Source: an uncultured Lachnospiraceae bacterium (GTDB taxonomy: Bacteria; Bacillota; Clostridia; Lachnospirales; Lachnospiraceae). Taken from it: a stretch of DNA of 64,000 nt. Position numbers and translations under genes: made by a program. The notes below the pieces were generated by a model. The model was not told the origin of the DNA. It searched no databases and worked only from the letters and a program-made list of their open reading frames with translations. This document shows, one piece after another, positions 52,935-62,417 of this stretch; position 1 is the stretch's first letter, and every line of letters begins with the position of its first letter. The stretch spans positions 1-64,000 of the forward strand of contig CALWIA010000033.1 in assembly GCA_944380605.1 (NCBI GenBank). The letters run 5' to 3'.

Positions 52935-54679
52935 TAGGAATGCTGGCAAAAAGCATCCGGGAGTACAAAAAGGCTTCCATTGCCACGCCGCTTCTGGTGT
53001 CCATGGAAGTGGTGATGGAGTGTATCATCCCTTTTCTGATTGCCCAGCTGGTCAATCAGATCAAGGGCGGCTGTGAACTGTCGGTGATCGCTAAGTACGG
53101 TCTGGTGCTGGTGATTATGGCCGCGCTGTCTCTGATGTTCGGCGCTCTGGCGGGCATGACCTGCGCCACCGCGTCCTGCGGACTGGCCAAAAATTTGCGG
53201 AAGGATATGTTCTACAATATCCAGAACTACTCATTTGAAAATATTGACCGGTTTTCCACGTCTTCGCTGGTAACCCGTCTGACCACGGACATCACCAACG
53301 TCCAGGTCGCCTATATGATGATCATCCGGACGGCCATCCGTTCGCCGCTGATGCTGGTATTCGCCTTTGTGATGGCGGTGGTTATGGGCGGCCGCATGGC
53401 CTGGATTTTTGCGGTGGTGATCCCGATTCTGGGCATCGGCCTGTTTCTGGTGGCCCACAAGACCATGCCGCTGTTCCGCAAGGTCTTCAAAAAGTACGAC
53501 GCCTTAAACAGTTCCATTCAGGAAAATGTCAAAGGCATCCGGGTGGTAAAATCCTTCGTCCGGGAAGACTATGAAGAAAAGAAGTTCGGACGGGCGGCGG
53601 AAGACGTCTGCGCCGACTTTACCAAAGCGGAGCGGATTCTGGCCCTCAACAACCCGCTGATGCAGTTCTGCATCTACTCGGTGATGGTATTCGTGCTGTC
53701 CTTCGGTTCCTATACCATTATTACTTCCAGGGGCCTGGATCTGGACGTGGGACAGTTTTCCGCGCTGCTGACCTACAGCTTTATGATGCTCAGCAGCCTG
53801 ATGATGCTTTCCATGATCTTCGTGATGATCACCATGGCCGGTGAATCCGCCAAGCGTATCGCGGAGGTGCTGGACGAGACCAGCACCCTGTCCAATCCGG
53901 AACATCCGGTATACGAAGTGGACGACGGCTCCATCGAATTTGACCACGTCAGCTTCAAATACGCCAAGTCGGCGAAGCGCACCGCGCTGACTGACGTCAG
54001 CTTAAAGATCCGCTCCGGTGAAACCATCGGCATCATCGGCGGCACCGGTTCATCCAAGTCTACGCTGGTGCAGCTGATTCCCCGCCTGTACGACGCCACG
54101 GAAGGCGCGGTGCGGGTAGGCGGCCGGGATGTGCGGGAATACGATCTGGAAACCCTGCGCAACCAGGTGGCGGTGGTGCTGCAGAAAAACGTGCTGTTTT
54201 CCGGCACCATCAAAGAAAACCTGCGCTGGGGCAATCCCGACGCCACCGACGAGGAACTGGTGGAAGCTTGCAGACTGGCCCAGGCGGACGAGTTTATCTC
54301 CGGGTTCCCGGATGGATATGATACATACATCGAACAGGGCGGCACCAACGTTTCCGGCGGACAGAAGCAGCGTCTGTGCATTGCCCGGGCCCTTCTGAAA
54401 GAGCCGAAGATCCTGATTCTGGACGACTCCACCAGCGCGGTGGATACCCGGACCGACGCGTATCTGCGCAAGGCGATGCGGGAGTTTATTCCGGAGACCA
54501 CCAAGATCATCATCGCCCAGCGAATCTCGTCTGTGGAAGAAGCAGACCGGATCGTGGTGATGAACGGCGGCCGGATCGACGCGGTAGGCACCCACAAGCA
54601 GCTGCTGGAGACCAACGCGATTTATCAGGAGGTTTATTACTCCCAGAACAAGGCAGGTGATTCCGATGAAGACAAATAA
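52931..54679 (+). CDS. ABC exporter half-transporter A (degenerate ATP site)
   Basis: This 582-aa protein has an exporter membrane domain (about 1-315, six helices) and a nucleotide-binding domain. Walker A is GGTGSSKS (370-377) with Ser in place of Gly, and Walker B is LILDDSTSAVD with Asp499 where the catalytic Glu normally stands. The signature VSGGQKQR is intact. One non-catalytic site is typical of heterodimeric exporters such as LmrCD or BmrCD. Its partner is the next gene, which it overlaps by 14 nt. It probably exports drugs or lipophilic compounds. Confidence 0.92.
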   Translation: MIGMLAKSIREYKKASIATPLLVSMEVVMECIIPFLIAQLVNQIKGGCELSVIAKYGLVLVIMAALSLMFGALAGMTCATASCGLAKNLRKDMFYNIQNYSFENIDRFSTSSLVTRLTTDITNVQVAYMMIIRTAIRSPLMLVFAFVMAVVMGGRMAWIFAVVIPILGIGLFLVAHKTMPLFRKVFKKYDALNSSIQENVKGIRVVKSFVREDYEEKKFGRAAEDVCADFTKAERILALNNPLMQFCIYSVMVFVLSFGSYTIITSRGLDLDVGQFSALLTYSFMMLSSLMMLSMIFVMITMAGESAKRIAEVLDETSTLSNPEHPVYEVDDGSIEFDHVSFKYAKSAKRTALTDVSLKIRSGETIGIIGGTGSSKSTLVQLIPRLYDATEGAVRVGGRDVREYDLETLRNQVAVVLQKNVLFSGTIKENLRWGNPDATDEELVEACRLAQADEFISGFPDGYDTYIEQGGTNVSGGQKQRLCIARALLKEPKILILDDSTSAVDTRTDAYLRKAMREFIPETTKIIIAQRISSVEEADRIVVMNGGRIDAVGTHKQLLETNAIYQEVYYSQNKAGDSDEDK

Positions 54680-56558
54680 CGCGAAAAAGGGCACGGTGCC
54701 CCGTCTTTTGAAGATGATTGCCGGGTTTTATCCGGTGATGTTTCCGGCGAGCATAGCCCTGATCATATTTAACGCCATTGTCAGCTCTATTCCGGCGGTC
54801 TTTATGCAGAACATCATCGCGGTGGTGGAGAGCAGCTGGCAGAGCGGCGACTGGAGCGCCGTCAGCGGACAGATTTTCCGCTACGTGGGGATTCTGGTCT
54901 GCTTCTACGCGGCGTCCCTGATTGCCGGCTTTACCTTCAACCAGCTGATGGCCATTATGACCCAGGGAACGCTGATGAAGATGCGGGAGAAGATGTTCAA
55001 CAAGATGCAGACCCTTCCCATCAAGTATTTTGACACCAACAACCACGGCGACATCATGAGCCATTACACCAACGACATCGATACCCTGCGGCAGATGATT
55101 TCCCAGAGTTTTCCCCAGATGCTGGTGTCCGGCGTGACGGTGCTGACGGTGCTGTTTATCATGCTGTACTACTGCGTCTGGATGACCCTGGTGGTGCTGG
55201 CGGGAGCCCTGCTGATGCTGACCATTACCAGAAAGATCGGCGGCGGCTCGGCCCGGTTCTTCTTCCGGCAGCAGGAGGCCCTGGGCAAGCTGGAGGGCTT
55301 CGCGGAAGAGATGATGAACGGCCAGAAAGTGGTGAAGGTATTCTGCCACGAAGAGGCTTCCAAAGCGGATTTTGACCGCTACAACGACATGCTGTTCGAG
55401 CAGTCCCAGCGGGCCAACAAGTACGCCAACACCCTGGGCCCCATTTTGAACAACATCGGCAACGTGCTGTATGTGGTTGTGGCTTTGGCCGGCGGCATCC
55501 TTATGGTATACCAGGTGCCCAACGTAAGCATTTCCGGCCTGCCCCTGAGCATCAGCGTGGTGGTGCCGTTTCTGAACATGGCCAAGCAGTTTGCCGGCAA
55601 CGTCAACCAGGTGTCCAATCAGGTCAACTCCGTGGTCATGGGTCTGGCCGGCACGTCCCGGATCATGGAACTGCTGGATCAGGAGCCGGAGACCGACGAA
55701 GGCTATGTGACCCTGGTCAACGCCAGAGAAGAAAACGGCGTGCTGACGGAGTGCGAGGAGCGTACCGGCCTGTGGGCCTGGCGGCATCCCCACAAAGCCG
55801 ACGGCACCGTTACCTATACGAAACTGACCGGCGACGTGCGGCTGTTTGACGTGGACTTTGAGTACGAAAAGGGCAAGACCGTGCTCCACAACATCACGCT
55901 GTACGCGGAGCCGGGCCAGAAAGTGGCTTTTGTAGGCGCCACGGGAGCCGGCAAGACCACCATTACCAACCTGCTGAACCGGTTCTACGACATCGCCGAC
56001 GGCAAGATCCGCTATGACGGCATCAACATCAACAAGATCAAAAAGGCGGACCTGCGCCGTTCCCTGGGCATCGTGCTGCAGGACACCAACCTGTTTACCG
56101 GCACGGTTATGGACAACATCCGCTACGGAAAGCTGGACGCCACCGATGAAGAGTGCATCGCCGCCGCGCAGCTGGCCGGCGCCGACGACTTTATCACCCG
56201 TCTGCCGGACGGCTACAATACCATGCTTACCGGCAACGGAGCCAACCTGTCCCAGGGCCAGCGGCAGCTGCTGTCCATTGCCCGGGCCGCGGTGGCGGAT
56301 CCGCCGGTGATGATCCTGGACGAGGCCACATCCTCCATCGATACCCGTACGGAGGCCATTGTCCAGAGAGGCATGGACGCCCTGATGAAGGGCAGAACTG
56401 TATTTGTCATTGCCCATCGCCTGTCTACCGTCAAAAATTCTGACGTGATCATGGTGCTGGACCACGGCCGTATCATCGAGCGGGGCAGCCACGAAAAGCT
56501 GCTGGAGGAAAAAGGCCAGTATTATCAGCTGTATACCGGCGCTTTTGAACTGGAATAA
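54666..56558 (+). CDS. ABC exporter half-transporter B (catalytic)
   Basis: This 630-aa protein is the partner of the upstream gene. It has six membrane helices, an inserted segment of about 40 residues before the nucleotide-binding domain (EENGVLTECEERTGLWAWRH), Walker A GATGAGKTT, signature LSQGQRQL and canonical Walker B MILDEATSSID. The active Glu here and the missing one in the partner support a heterodimer. ATG 54666 follows AGGTGATTCCG. Confidence 0.93.
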   Translation: MKTNNAKKGTVPRLLKMIAGFYPVMFPASIALIIFNAIVSSIPAVFMQNIIAVVESSWQSGDWSAVSGQIFRYVGILVCFYAASLIAGFTFNQLMAIMTQGTLMKMREKMFNKMQTLPIKYFDTNNHGDIMSHYTNDIDTLRQMISQSFPQMLVSGVTVLTVLFIMLYYCVWMTLVVLAGALLMLTITRKIGGGSARFFFRQQEALGKLEGFAEEMMNGQKVVKVFCHEEASKADFDRYNDMLFEQSQRANKYANTLGPILNNIGNVLYVVVALAGGILMVYQVPNVSISGLPLSISVVVPFLNMAKQFAGNVNQVSNQVNSVVMGLAGTSRIMELLDQEPETDEGYVTLVNAREENGVLTECEERTGLWAWRHPHKADGTVTYTKLTGDVRLFDVDFEYEKGKTVLHNITLYAEPGQKVAFVGATGAGKTTITNLLNRFYDIADGKIRYDGININKIKKADLRRSLGIVLQDTNLFTGTVMDNIRYGKLDATDEECIAAAQLAGADDFITRLPDGYNTMLTGNGANLSQGQRQLLSIARAAVADPPVMILDEATSSIDTRTEAIVQRGMDALMKGRTVFVIAHRLSTVKNSDVIMVLDHGRIIERGSHEKLLEEKGQYYQLYTGAFELE

Positions 56559-56582
56559 CCGGCAGACAGAGGCAAAAAACAC

Positions 56583-56611
56583 TTGCATTTGTCATATGCA
56601 GGTGGTATAAT
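56583..56611 (+). promoter_or_regulatory. Sigma-A promoter of the rimP operon
   Basis: TTGCAT (56583-56588) and consensus TATAAT (56606-56611) are 17 nt apart. Confidence 0.82.
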
Positions 56612-56637
56612 TCATACGATAACATGAGATGACTGAT

Positions 56638-56663
56638 AAGGAGTGGGCGAAAGTCCACTCCTT
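56638..56663 (+). ncRNA. rimP leader hairpin with GNRA tetraloop
   Basis: AAGGAGTGG (56638-56646) pairs with CCACTCCTT (56655-56663). Inside, a G-U pair and C-G pair close a GAAA tetraloop, giving an 11-bp stem. It lies in the 5' UTR about 40 nt before rimP. Similar GAGTGGG/CCCACTC hairpins precede rimP in other Firmicutes as I recall, so it is probably a conserved cis element. Confidence 0.68.
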
Positions 56664-56701
56664 CATTTTGGGTCAGACGAAGGAAGAAAGGTGGTGGAAG
56701 C

Positions 56702-57169
56702 ATGACGAAAAGAGAAAGCTATGAATCCAGAACGGAACAGTTTTTACTGCCCCTTATGGAGGAATATCACTTCGAGCTGGTGGACGTGGAATATGTAAAA
56801 GAAGCCGGAACGTGGTATCTGCGGGCCTATATTGACAAAGAAGGCGGCATTGCCATAAACGACTGCGAAATGGTCAGCCGCCGGTTAAGCGACTGGCTGG
56901 ACCGGGAAGATTTTATCGAGGACAGCTACGTACTGGAAGTCAGTTCTCCGGGACTGGGCCGTCCGCTGAAAAAAGACAAGGATTTTGCCCGCAGCATCGG
57001 CAAAGAAGTGGACGTGCGCCTGTACCGCCTCCGGGACGGCAGTAAAGATTTTACGGGGATTTTAACCCAGTACGACAAAGAGTCCGTTACAATAGAACTG
57101 GAAGATGGCAGCAGCATGCAGATCGGGCGTCCGGAGATCGCGCTGATTCGTCTGGCTTTTGATTTCTGA
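56702..57169 (+). CDS. rimP: Ribosome maturation factor RimP
   Basis: RimP is needed for 30S subunit maturation. The 155-aa product has the KH-like N-terminal domain (FELVDVEYVKEAGTWYLRAYIDKEGGIAINDCE, about 24-56) and the Sm-like C-terminal domain with LEVSSPGLGRPLKKDKDF (about 79-96). It opens the rimP-nusA-infB operon. Confidence 0.96.
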   Translation: MTKRESYESRTEQFLLPLMEEYHFELVDVEYVKEAGTWYLRAYIDKEGGIAINDCEMVSRRLSDWLDREDFIEDSYVLEVSSPGLGRPLKKDKDFARSIGKEVDVRLYRLRDGSKDFTGILTQYDKESVTIELEDGSSMQIGRPEIALIRLAFDF

Positions 57170-57197
57170 TAGGAATAAATATTGGAGGATAAAAGAA

Positions 57198-58418
57198 ATG
57201 AATAAAGAACTGATGGAAGCACTGGAGATTCTGGAAAAGGAGAAAAACATCAGCAAGGCCACGATGCTGGAGGCCATTGAAAATTCTCTGATTACTGCCT
57301 GCAAGAATCATTTCGGAAGAGCTGACAACATTAAGGTCAATATCAATCCGGATACCGGTGATTTCGCTGTGCTGGCGGAGAAGACCGTCGCCGAGGAAGC
57401 GGAGGATCCGCTGACCCAGATCAGCCTGGCGGAAGCGAAGATGATCAAGCCCACCTATGAAATCGGAGACGTGGTACAGATTCCGGTGGAGTCCAAATCC
57501 TTCGGCCGCATCGCCACCCAGAACGCCAAGAACGTGATCCTGCAGAAGATCCGGGAAGAAGAGCGCAAGGTGCTTTACAACGACTGGTATATGCTGGAGA
57601 AAGATATTGTTCCCGGCGTGGTGCAGCGGTATCTGGGCAAGAACATCAGCATCAACCTGGGCAAGGTGGACGCTATCCTGAATGAGTCGGAACAGGTCAA
57701 AGGCGAGGTGTTCCAGCCCACGGAACGGATCAAGGTCTATGTGCTGGAAGTCAAGGATACTTCCAGAGGGCCCAGAATCTCCGTTTCCCGGACCCATCCG
57801 GACCTGGTGAAGCGGCTGTTTGAACTGGAAGTGGCGGAAGTCAAGGACGGAACCGTGGAGATCAAGGCCATTGCCAGAGAGGCCGGTTCCCGGACCAAGA
57901 TCGCGGTAAAATCCAACGATCCCAACGTGGATCCGGTAGGCGCCTGCGTCGGCCTGAACGGCGCCCGGGTCAATTCCATTGTACGGGAACTGCGGGGCGA
58001 GAAAATCGACATCATCAACTGGGACGACAACCCGGCGTTCCTCATTGAAAACGCGCTGAGCCCGGCCAAGGTCATCTGCGTGGTGGTGGACGAAGAGACC
58101 CGGGAGGCCCAGGTCATCGTTCCGGACTATCAGCTGTCGCTGGCCATCGGCAAAGAGGGGCAGAACGCCCGGCTGGCGGCCCGCCTGACCGGTTATAAAA
58201 TCGATATCAAGAACGAGACCCAGGCCCGGGAAATGGGACTGTTTGAGGAACTGGGACTGGATGACCATACAGAAGAAGGCGTATACGAAGAATACGCCGA
58301 CAGCTATGACGGATACGGCGAGGCGGAACCGGAGGAAGGCTATCCGGAGGACGCCTATGAAGAAGACGGATATGAAGACGGCGCGGCCGATCCGGACAGC
58401 CAGACAGAGCAGGGGTGA
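57198..58418 (+). CDS. nusA: Transcription termination/antitermination factor NusA
   Basis: NusA binds RNA polymerase and RNA to control pausing and termination. The 406-aa product has the N-terminal RNAP-binding domain (about 1-125), S1 (about 130-200), and KH1 and KH2 (GARVNSIVRELRGEKIDIINW; LAIGKEGQNARLAARLTG). It ends in a Glu/Asp/Tyr/Gly-rich acidic tail. ATG 57198 follows TTGGAGG; the upstream ATG at 57159 lies inside rimP. Confidence 0.96.
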   Translation: MNKELMEALEILEKEKNISKATMLEAIENSLITACKNHFGRADNIKVNINPDTGDFAVLAEKTVAEEAEDPLTQISLAEAKMIKPTYEIGDVVQIPVESKSFGRIATQNAKNVILQKIREEERKVLYNDWYMLEKDIVPGVVQRYLGKNISINLGKVDAILNESEQVKGEVFQPTERIKVYVLEVKDTSRGPRISVSRTHPDLVKRLFELEVAEVKDGTVEIKAIAREAGSRTKIAVKSNDPNVDPVGACVGLNGARVNSIVRELRGEKIDIINWDDNPAFLIENALSPAKVICVVVDEETREAQVIVPDYQLSLAIGKEGQNARLAARLTGYKIDIKNETQAREMGLFEELGLDDHTEEGVYEEYADSYDGYGEAEPEEGYPEDAYEEDGYEDGAADPDSQTEQG

Positions 58419-58424
58419 GCACCG

Positions 58425-58697
58425 GTGGCAGAGAAAAAAATTCCCCTCCGTCAGTGCATCGGCTGCGGGGAGATGAAGAGCAAAAAAGAGATGATCCGTA
58501 TTCTGAAGACGGAGAGCGAAGGAATCGTGCTGGACGCCACGGGACGGAAAAACGGCCGGGGCGCCTACCTCTGTCCGAATATGGAATGTTTTCGGAAAGC
58601 GGTAAAGAACAAGGGGCTGGAACGCTCCTTCAAAATGCCGGTTTCCAGGGAAGTGTATGAAGCTCTGGAAAAGGAGATGGAGCAGATTGGAAAATAG
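58425..58697 (+). CDS. rnpM: RNase P modulator RnpM (YlxR)
   Basis: This 90-aa YlxR-fold RNA-binding protein has the signature PLRQCIGCGEMKSKKEMIRI (about 7-26) and GRKNGRGAYLCP (about 40-51). YlxR has been described as a regulator that binds RNase P RNA. It starts with GTG 6 nt after nusA and overlaps ylxQ by 11 nt. Confidence 0.93.
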   Translation: MAEKKIPLRQCIGCGEMKSKKEMIRILKTESEGIVLDATGRKNGRGAYLCPNMECFRKAVKNKGLERSFKMPVSREVYEALEKEMEQIGK

Positions 58698-59019
58698 ACA
58701 GAAGGTGCTGAATCTGCTGGGGCTGGCCACCAAGGCCGGAAAGATCGCCAGCGGGGAGTTCTCCACAGAACGGGCGGTCAAAACCGGGAAAGCGTATCTG
58801 GTGATCGTATCAGAAGAGGCATCGGACAATACCAGAAAGATGTTTGCCAACATGTGTACTTACTATCGGGTTCCTATCTGTTATTTCGGCGGCAAGGTTG
58901 AGCTGGGCCATTCCATGGGAAAGGAACTGCGGGCTTCACTGGCCGTACTGGACGAGGGATTCGCCAAAGCGTTGGTAAAACAAATGAATTGGAACGGAGG
59001 CAGTAAGTATGAGAGTTAG
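58687..59019 (+). CDS. L7Ae-family K-turn RNA-binding protein YlxQ
   Basis: This 110-aa L7Ae/L30e/S12e/Gadd45-fold protein has the pattern [25 protein letters not shown], then [20 protein letters not shown]. Its relatives bind kink-turn RNA. The TTG at 58687 lies 8 nt after AAGGAG, inside the rnpM end. It overlaps infB by 11 nt. Confidence 0.88.
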   Translation: MENRQKVLNLLGLATKAGKIASGEFSTERAVKTGKAYLVIVSEEASDNTRKMFANMCTYYRVPICYFGGKVELGHSMGKELRASLAVLDEGFAKALVKQMNWNGGSKYES

Positions 59020-61978
59020 CGAACTTGCGAAGGAGCTGGGCAAAACCAGCAAGGAAGTATTGGATATCCTGCAGAAGCAGGGACACGAGGTCAAGAGCCA
59101 TTCCTCCAGTTTAAGCGACGAGCAGGCGCAGGCGGTGAAGAAGGCCTTCGCCGCGCCGAAGCCCAAGGCGGCGCCGGCTCCGGCGGCGGAAGGAACGGCT
59201 CCGGCGGAACCGCCCAAGAAAAAGATCGTGGCGGTGTACCGGCCGCAGAATTCCCAGACCATTAAGAGCCGGACCCAGGGAGCCCGCCCCCAGGCAGGGC
59301 AGAGCCGTCCGGGCGCTCCGGCCCGCGATGGAGCCAGACCGGCGGCGCCGGGAACCCGTCCGGCAGGACAGCCGGCACAGGGAACCCGCCAGGCAGGACA
59401 GAGCGCGCCGGCAGCCCGTCCGGCAGGACAGCCGGCACAGGGAACGCGTCCGGCGGTACAGAACGCGCCGGCAGCAGGAACCGGGGCAGCTCCCGCCCGG
59501 GAAGCGGCCAGACCGGCGGCACAGGAGACCCGTCCGGTAGGAACCAGAGAAAACAGTCCGGCTGCGGCGCCGGCCGGCAGCCGTGAAGGAAGCCGGGGCG
59601 GCTTCGGAGGCAGCCGTGACAGCCGGGATGGGAACCGCGGCGGCAGCTTCGGAGGAAACCGTGACAGCCGGGATGGAAGCCGGGGCGGCTTTGGAGGAAA
59701 CCGGGACGGCCGGGACGGCAATCGCAGCGGCGGCTTCGGAGGCAGCCGTGACAGCCGGGATGGAAACCGGGGCGGCGGCTTTGGAGGAAATCGTGACAGC
59801 CGGGATGGAAACCGCAGCGGCGGTTTTGGAGGAAACCGTGACGGCCGGGACGGCAATCGCAGCGGCGGCTTCGGAGGAAACCGTGACAGCCGGGATGGAA
59901 ACCGCGGCGGCGGCTTCGGAGGCAGCCGGGATGGCAGCCGGGGCGGTTTCGGCGGAAGCCGGGATGGCAGCCGGGGCAGCGGATTCGGCGGCGGACGTCC
60001 CCAGGGACAGGGCCGTCCGGGACAGAGAGACGGCGGCAAGTCCTTTGACACGCCGCTGGCTTCCAAACCGCAGAACAGCCGCGTCGCCAGCAAGGCCGCG
60101 CACAAAAACGACCGGTACGACAAGAAGAATATGACGGAAGACGGACCCAGAAACAAGGGCAAATCCGCTTCCAAGCATCCCTTCATCATGCCCCAGAAGA
60201 CGGCGGAGGAAAAGGTGGAAGATACCATTAAGGTCATCACCCTTCCCGAGACTCTGACCATCAAGGAACTGGCGGAGAAGATGAAGCTGCAGCCTTCCGC
60301 CATTGTCAAGAAGCTGTTCCTGAAAGGGCAGATCGTTACCCTGAACCAGGAAATCGACTATGAAAAAGCGGAAGAAATCGCCATGGAGTACGACGTGCTC
60401 TGTGAAAAAGAAGAAAAGGTAGACGTGATCCAGGAACTTCTGAAGGAAGACGAGGAGAACGAAGCCGATATGGTTCCCAGACCCCCGGTGGTCTGCGTCA
60501 TGGGCCATGTAGACCACGGCAAGACCTCTCTGCTGGACGCCATCCGCCAGACCAACGTGACGGCAAGAGAAGCCGGCGGCATTACCCAGCACATCGGCGC
60601 TTACGTGGTGGAAATCAACGGCCAGAAGATTACCTTCCTGGATACACCAGGCCATGAGGCGTTTACCGCCATGCGTATGCGCGGCGCCCAGTCTACGGAT
60701 ATCGCCGTGCTGGTGGTGGCGGCGGACGACGGCGTCATGCCCCAGACGGTAGAGGCCATCAACCATGCCAGAGCGGCAGGGGTGGAAATCATCGTGGCCA
60801 TCAACAAGATCGACAAGCCCAGCGCCAACGTGGAGCGGGTGAAACAGGAACTGGCGGAGCATGAACTGGTGCCGGAAGACTGGGGCGGCAGCACGGTATT
60901 CGTGCCGGTTTCCGCTCATACCAAGGAAGGCATTCCGGAACTGCTGGAAATGATTATTCTGACGGCAGAGGTCAAGGAACTGAAAGCCAATCCCAACCGC
61001 AACGCCAGAGGCCTGGTGATCGAGGCGGAGCTGGATAAGGGCAAAGGACCGGTGGCTACGGTGCTGGTACAGAAAGGTACGCTGCGGGTAGGAGACAACA
61101 TCGCCGCAGGCGCCTGCCACGGCAAAGTCCGGGCGATGATGGACGACAAGGGACGCCGGGTCAAAGAAGCCGGCCCGTCCATGCCGGTGGAGATCCTGGG
61201 CTTAAACGGCGTGCCCAACGCCGGCGAAGTCTTCGTAGTGACGGCGACGGAAAAAGAAGCCAGAAGCTTCGCGGATACTTTTATTTCCGAAGGGAAGAAT
61301 AAACTGCTGGAGGACACCAAGGCGAAGCTGTCTCTGGACGATCTGTTCAGCCAGATCCAGGCCGGCAATGTGAAGGAACTGCCCATCATTGTCAAGGCCG
61401 ACGTGCAGGGCTCCGTGGAAGCGGTGAAGCAGAGCCTGACCAAGCTGTCCAACGAAGAAGTCATGGTCAAGGTGATCCACGGCGGCGTAGGCGCCATCAA
61501 CGAATCCGACGTAACCCTGGCATCGGCTTCCAACGCCATTATCATCGGCTTCAACGTGCGGCCCGACGCGACGGCCAAGTCCATCGCGGAACGGGAGAAG
61601 GTGGATGTGCGGCTGTACCGGGTGATCTACCAGGCCATCGAGGATGTGGAAGCGGCCATGAAGGGCATGCTGGATCCGGTCTTCGAAGAAAAAGTCATCG
61701 GCCACGCGGTGGTGCGCCAGACCTTCAAGGCTTCCGGCGTCGGCACCATCGGCGGCTCCTATGTGCTGGACGGCAAATTCCAGAGAAACTGCCTGATCCG
61801 CATCACCCGGGAAGGCGAGCAGATCTATCAGGGCTCTCTGGCGTCCTTAAAGCGGTTTAAAGACGACGTAAAAGAAGTGGCGGCAGGATATGAATGCGGC
61901 CTTGTATTTGAAAAATTCAACGATGTCCAGGTGGATGATATGGTAGAAGCCTACATCATGGTGGAGGTTCCCAGATAG
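59009..61978 (+). CDS. infB: Translation initiation factor IF-2
   Basis: IF-2 is the GTPase that brings initiator tRNA to the 30S subunit and joins the 50S. The 989-aa product has the IF2-N module ([23 protein letters not shown], 2-24), a long disordered linker, and a second IF2-N (about 410-460). The GTPase domain has [12 protein letters not shown] (about 498-509), DTPGHEAF and NKIDKPS, and the C-terminal domains end in [12 protein letters not shown]. The linker (about 90-340) has a Pro/Ala/Gly/Gln part and then a Gly/Arg/Asp repeat block. ATG 59009 follows GGAGG. Confidence 0.97.
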   Translation: MRVSELAKELGKTSKEVLDILQKQGHEVKSHSSSLSDEQAQAVKKAFAAPKPKAAPAPAAEGTAPAEPPKKKIVAVYRPQNSQTIKSRTQGARPQAGQSRPGAPARDGARPAAPGTRPAGQPAQGTRQAGQSAPAARPAGQPAQGTRPAVQNAPAAGTGAAPAREAARPAAQETRPVGTRENSPAAAPAGSREGSRGGFGGSRDSRDGNRGGSFGGNRDSRDGSRGGFGGNRDGRDGNRSGGFGGSRDSRDGNRGGGFGGNRDSRDGNRSGGFGGNRDGRDGNRSGGFGGNRDSRDGNRGGGFGGSRDGSRGGFGGSRDGSRGSGFGGGRPQGQGRPGQRDGGKSFDTPLASKPQNSRVASKAAHKNDRYDKKNMTEDGPRNKGKSASKHPFIMPQKTAEEKVEDTIKVITLPETLTIKELAEKMKLQPSAIVKKLFLKGQIVTLNQEIDYEKAEEIAMEYDVLCEKEEKVDVIQELLKEDEENEADMVPRPPVVCVMGHVDHGKTSLLDAIRQTNVTAREAGGITQHIGAYVVEINGQKITFLDTPGHEAFTAMRMRGAQSTDIAVLVVAADDGVMPQTVEAINHARAAGVEIIVAINKIDKPSANVERVKQELAEHELVPEDWGGSTVFVPVSAHTKEGIPELLEMIILTAEVKELKANPNRNARGLVIEAELDKGKGPVATVLVQKGTLRVGDNIAAGACHGKVRAMMDDKGRRVKEAGPSMPVEILGLNGVPNAGEVFVVTATEKEARSFADTFISEGKNKLLEDTKAKLSLDDLFSQIQAGNVKELPIIVKADVQGSVEAVKQSLTKLSNEEVMVKVIHGGVGAINESDVTLASASNAIIIGFNVRPDATAKSIAEREKVDVRLYRVIYQAIEDVEAAMKGMLDPVFEEKVIGHAVVRQTFKASGVGTIGGSYVLDGKFQRNCLIRITREGEQIYQGSLASLKRFKDDVKEVAAGYECGLVFEKFNDVQVDDMVEAYIMVEVPR
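59578..60000 (+). repeat. In-frame tandem repeats in the infB linker
   Basis: About nine imperfect units of 45-48 bp encode the pattern GGFGG-(S/N)-RD-(S/G)-RDGN-R-(G/S). Neighbouring units differ mostly by silent or Ser/Gly/Asn changes. Upstream (about 59340-59470) a second short repeat encodes [11 protein letters not shown]. Both keep the reading frame. Confidence 0.9.
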
Positions 61979-62008
61979 GGAGCCTCTCCCCTGGCGGGAA
62001 GGAATTCC

Positions 62009-62398
62009 ATGCGTAAAAACAGCATTAAAAATACCAGAATCAACATGGAAGTGCAGAGGGAACTCAGTGAAATCCTCCGCACGGAAGTCAAGGATCCGAG
62101 GGTGCAGGCCGGCATGGTATCCGTCGTATCGGCGGAAGTGTCGCCGGATCTGAAATACTGCAAAGCCTATATCAGCGTTCTGGGGAGCGAAGAAGCTGCC
62201 CAGGGCGTGCTGGAAGGGCTGAAAAGCGCCATGGGCTATATCCGGCGGGAACTGGCGGCCAGGGTCAACCTGCGCAATACGCCGGAAATCCGCTTTGTGC
62301 TGGACCAGTCCATCGCCTACGGCGTCAAAATGACCCGGATGATCGACGACGTCACCCGGGATCTGAAGACGGAAGAAGACGACGAAAACCAGGAGTAA
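62009..62398 (+). CDS. rbfA: 30S ribosome-binding factor RbfA
   Basis: RbfA is a KH-like protein for late 30S maturation and cold adaptation. The 129-aa product has LSEILRTEVKDPRVQAGMVSVV (about 17-38), SPDLKYCKAYISVLG (about 45-59) and the RIPELRFVLD-like block TPEIRFVLDQSIAYGVKM. It ends in an acidic tail. It follows infB by 30 nt, in its usual place. Confidence 0.95.
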   Translation: MRKNSIKNTRINMEVQRELSEILRTEVKDPRVQAGMVSVVSAEVSPDLKYCKAYISVLGSEEAAQGVLEGLKSAMGYIRRELAARVNLRNTPEIRFVLDQSIAYGVKMTRMIDDVTRDLKTEEDDENQE

Positions 62399-62417
62399 AG
62401 AAAACGGGAGGATTCCT

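Noticed and set aside
54510..56588. 692-codon minus-strand frame
   Set aside because: It is opposite two clear ABC exporter genes and matches no protein type.
57087..58853. 588-codon minus-strand frame
   Set aside because: It is opposite nusA and rnpM; His/Leu/Val-rich shadow without a ribosome site.
59578..60000. CRISPR-like repeat array
   Set aside because: The repeats are imperfect, contiguous, in frame with infB and lack unique spacers.
59111..61120. 669-codon minus-strand frame (and another at 58936-60309 with Pro-Pro-Lys repeats)
   Set aside because: Both are antisense images of infB, including its Gly/Arg repeats. They have no family resemblance and no start signal.
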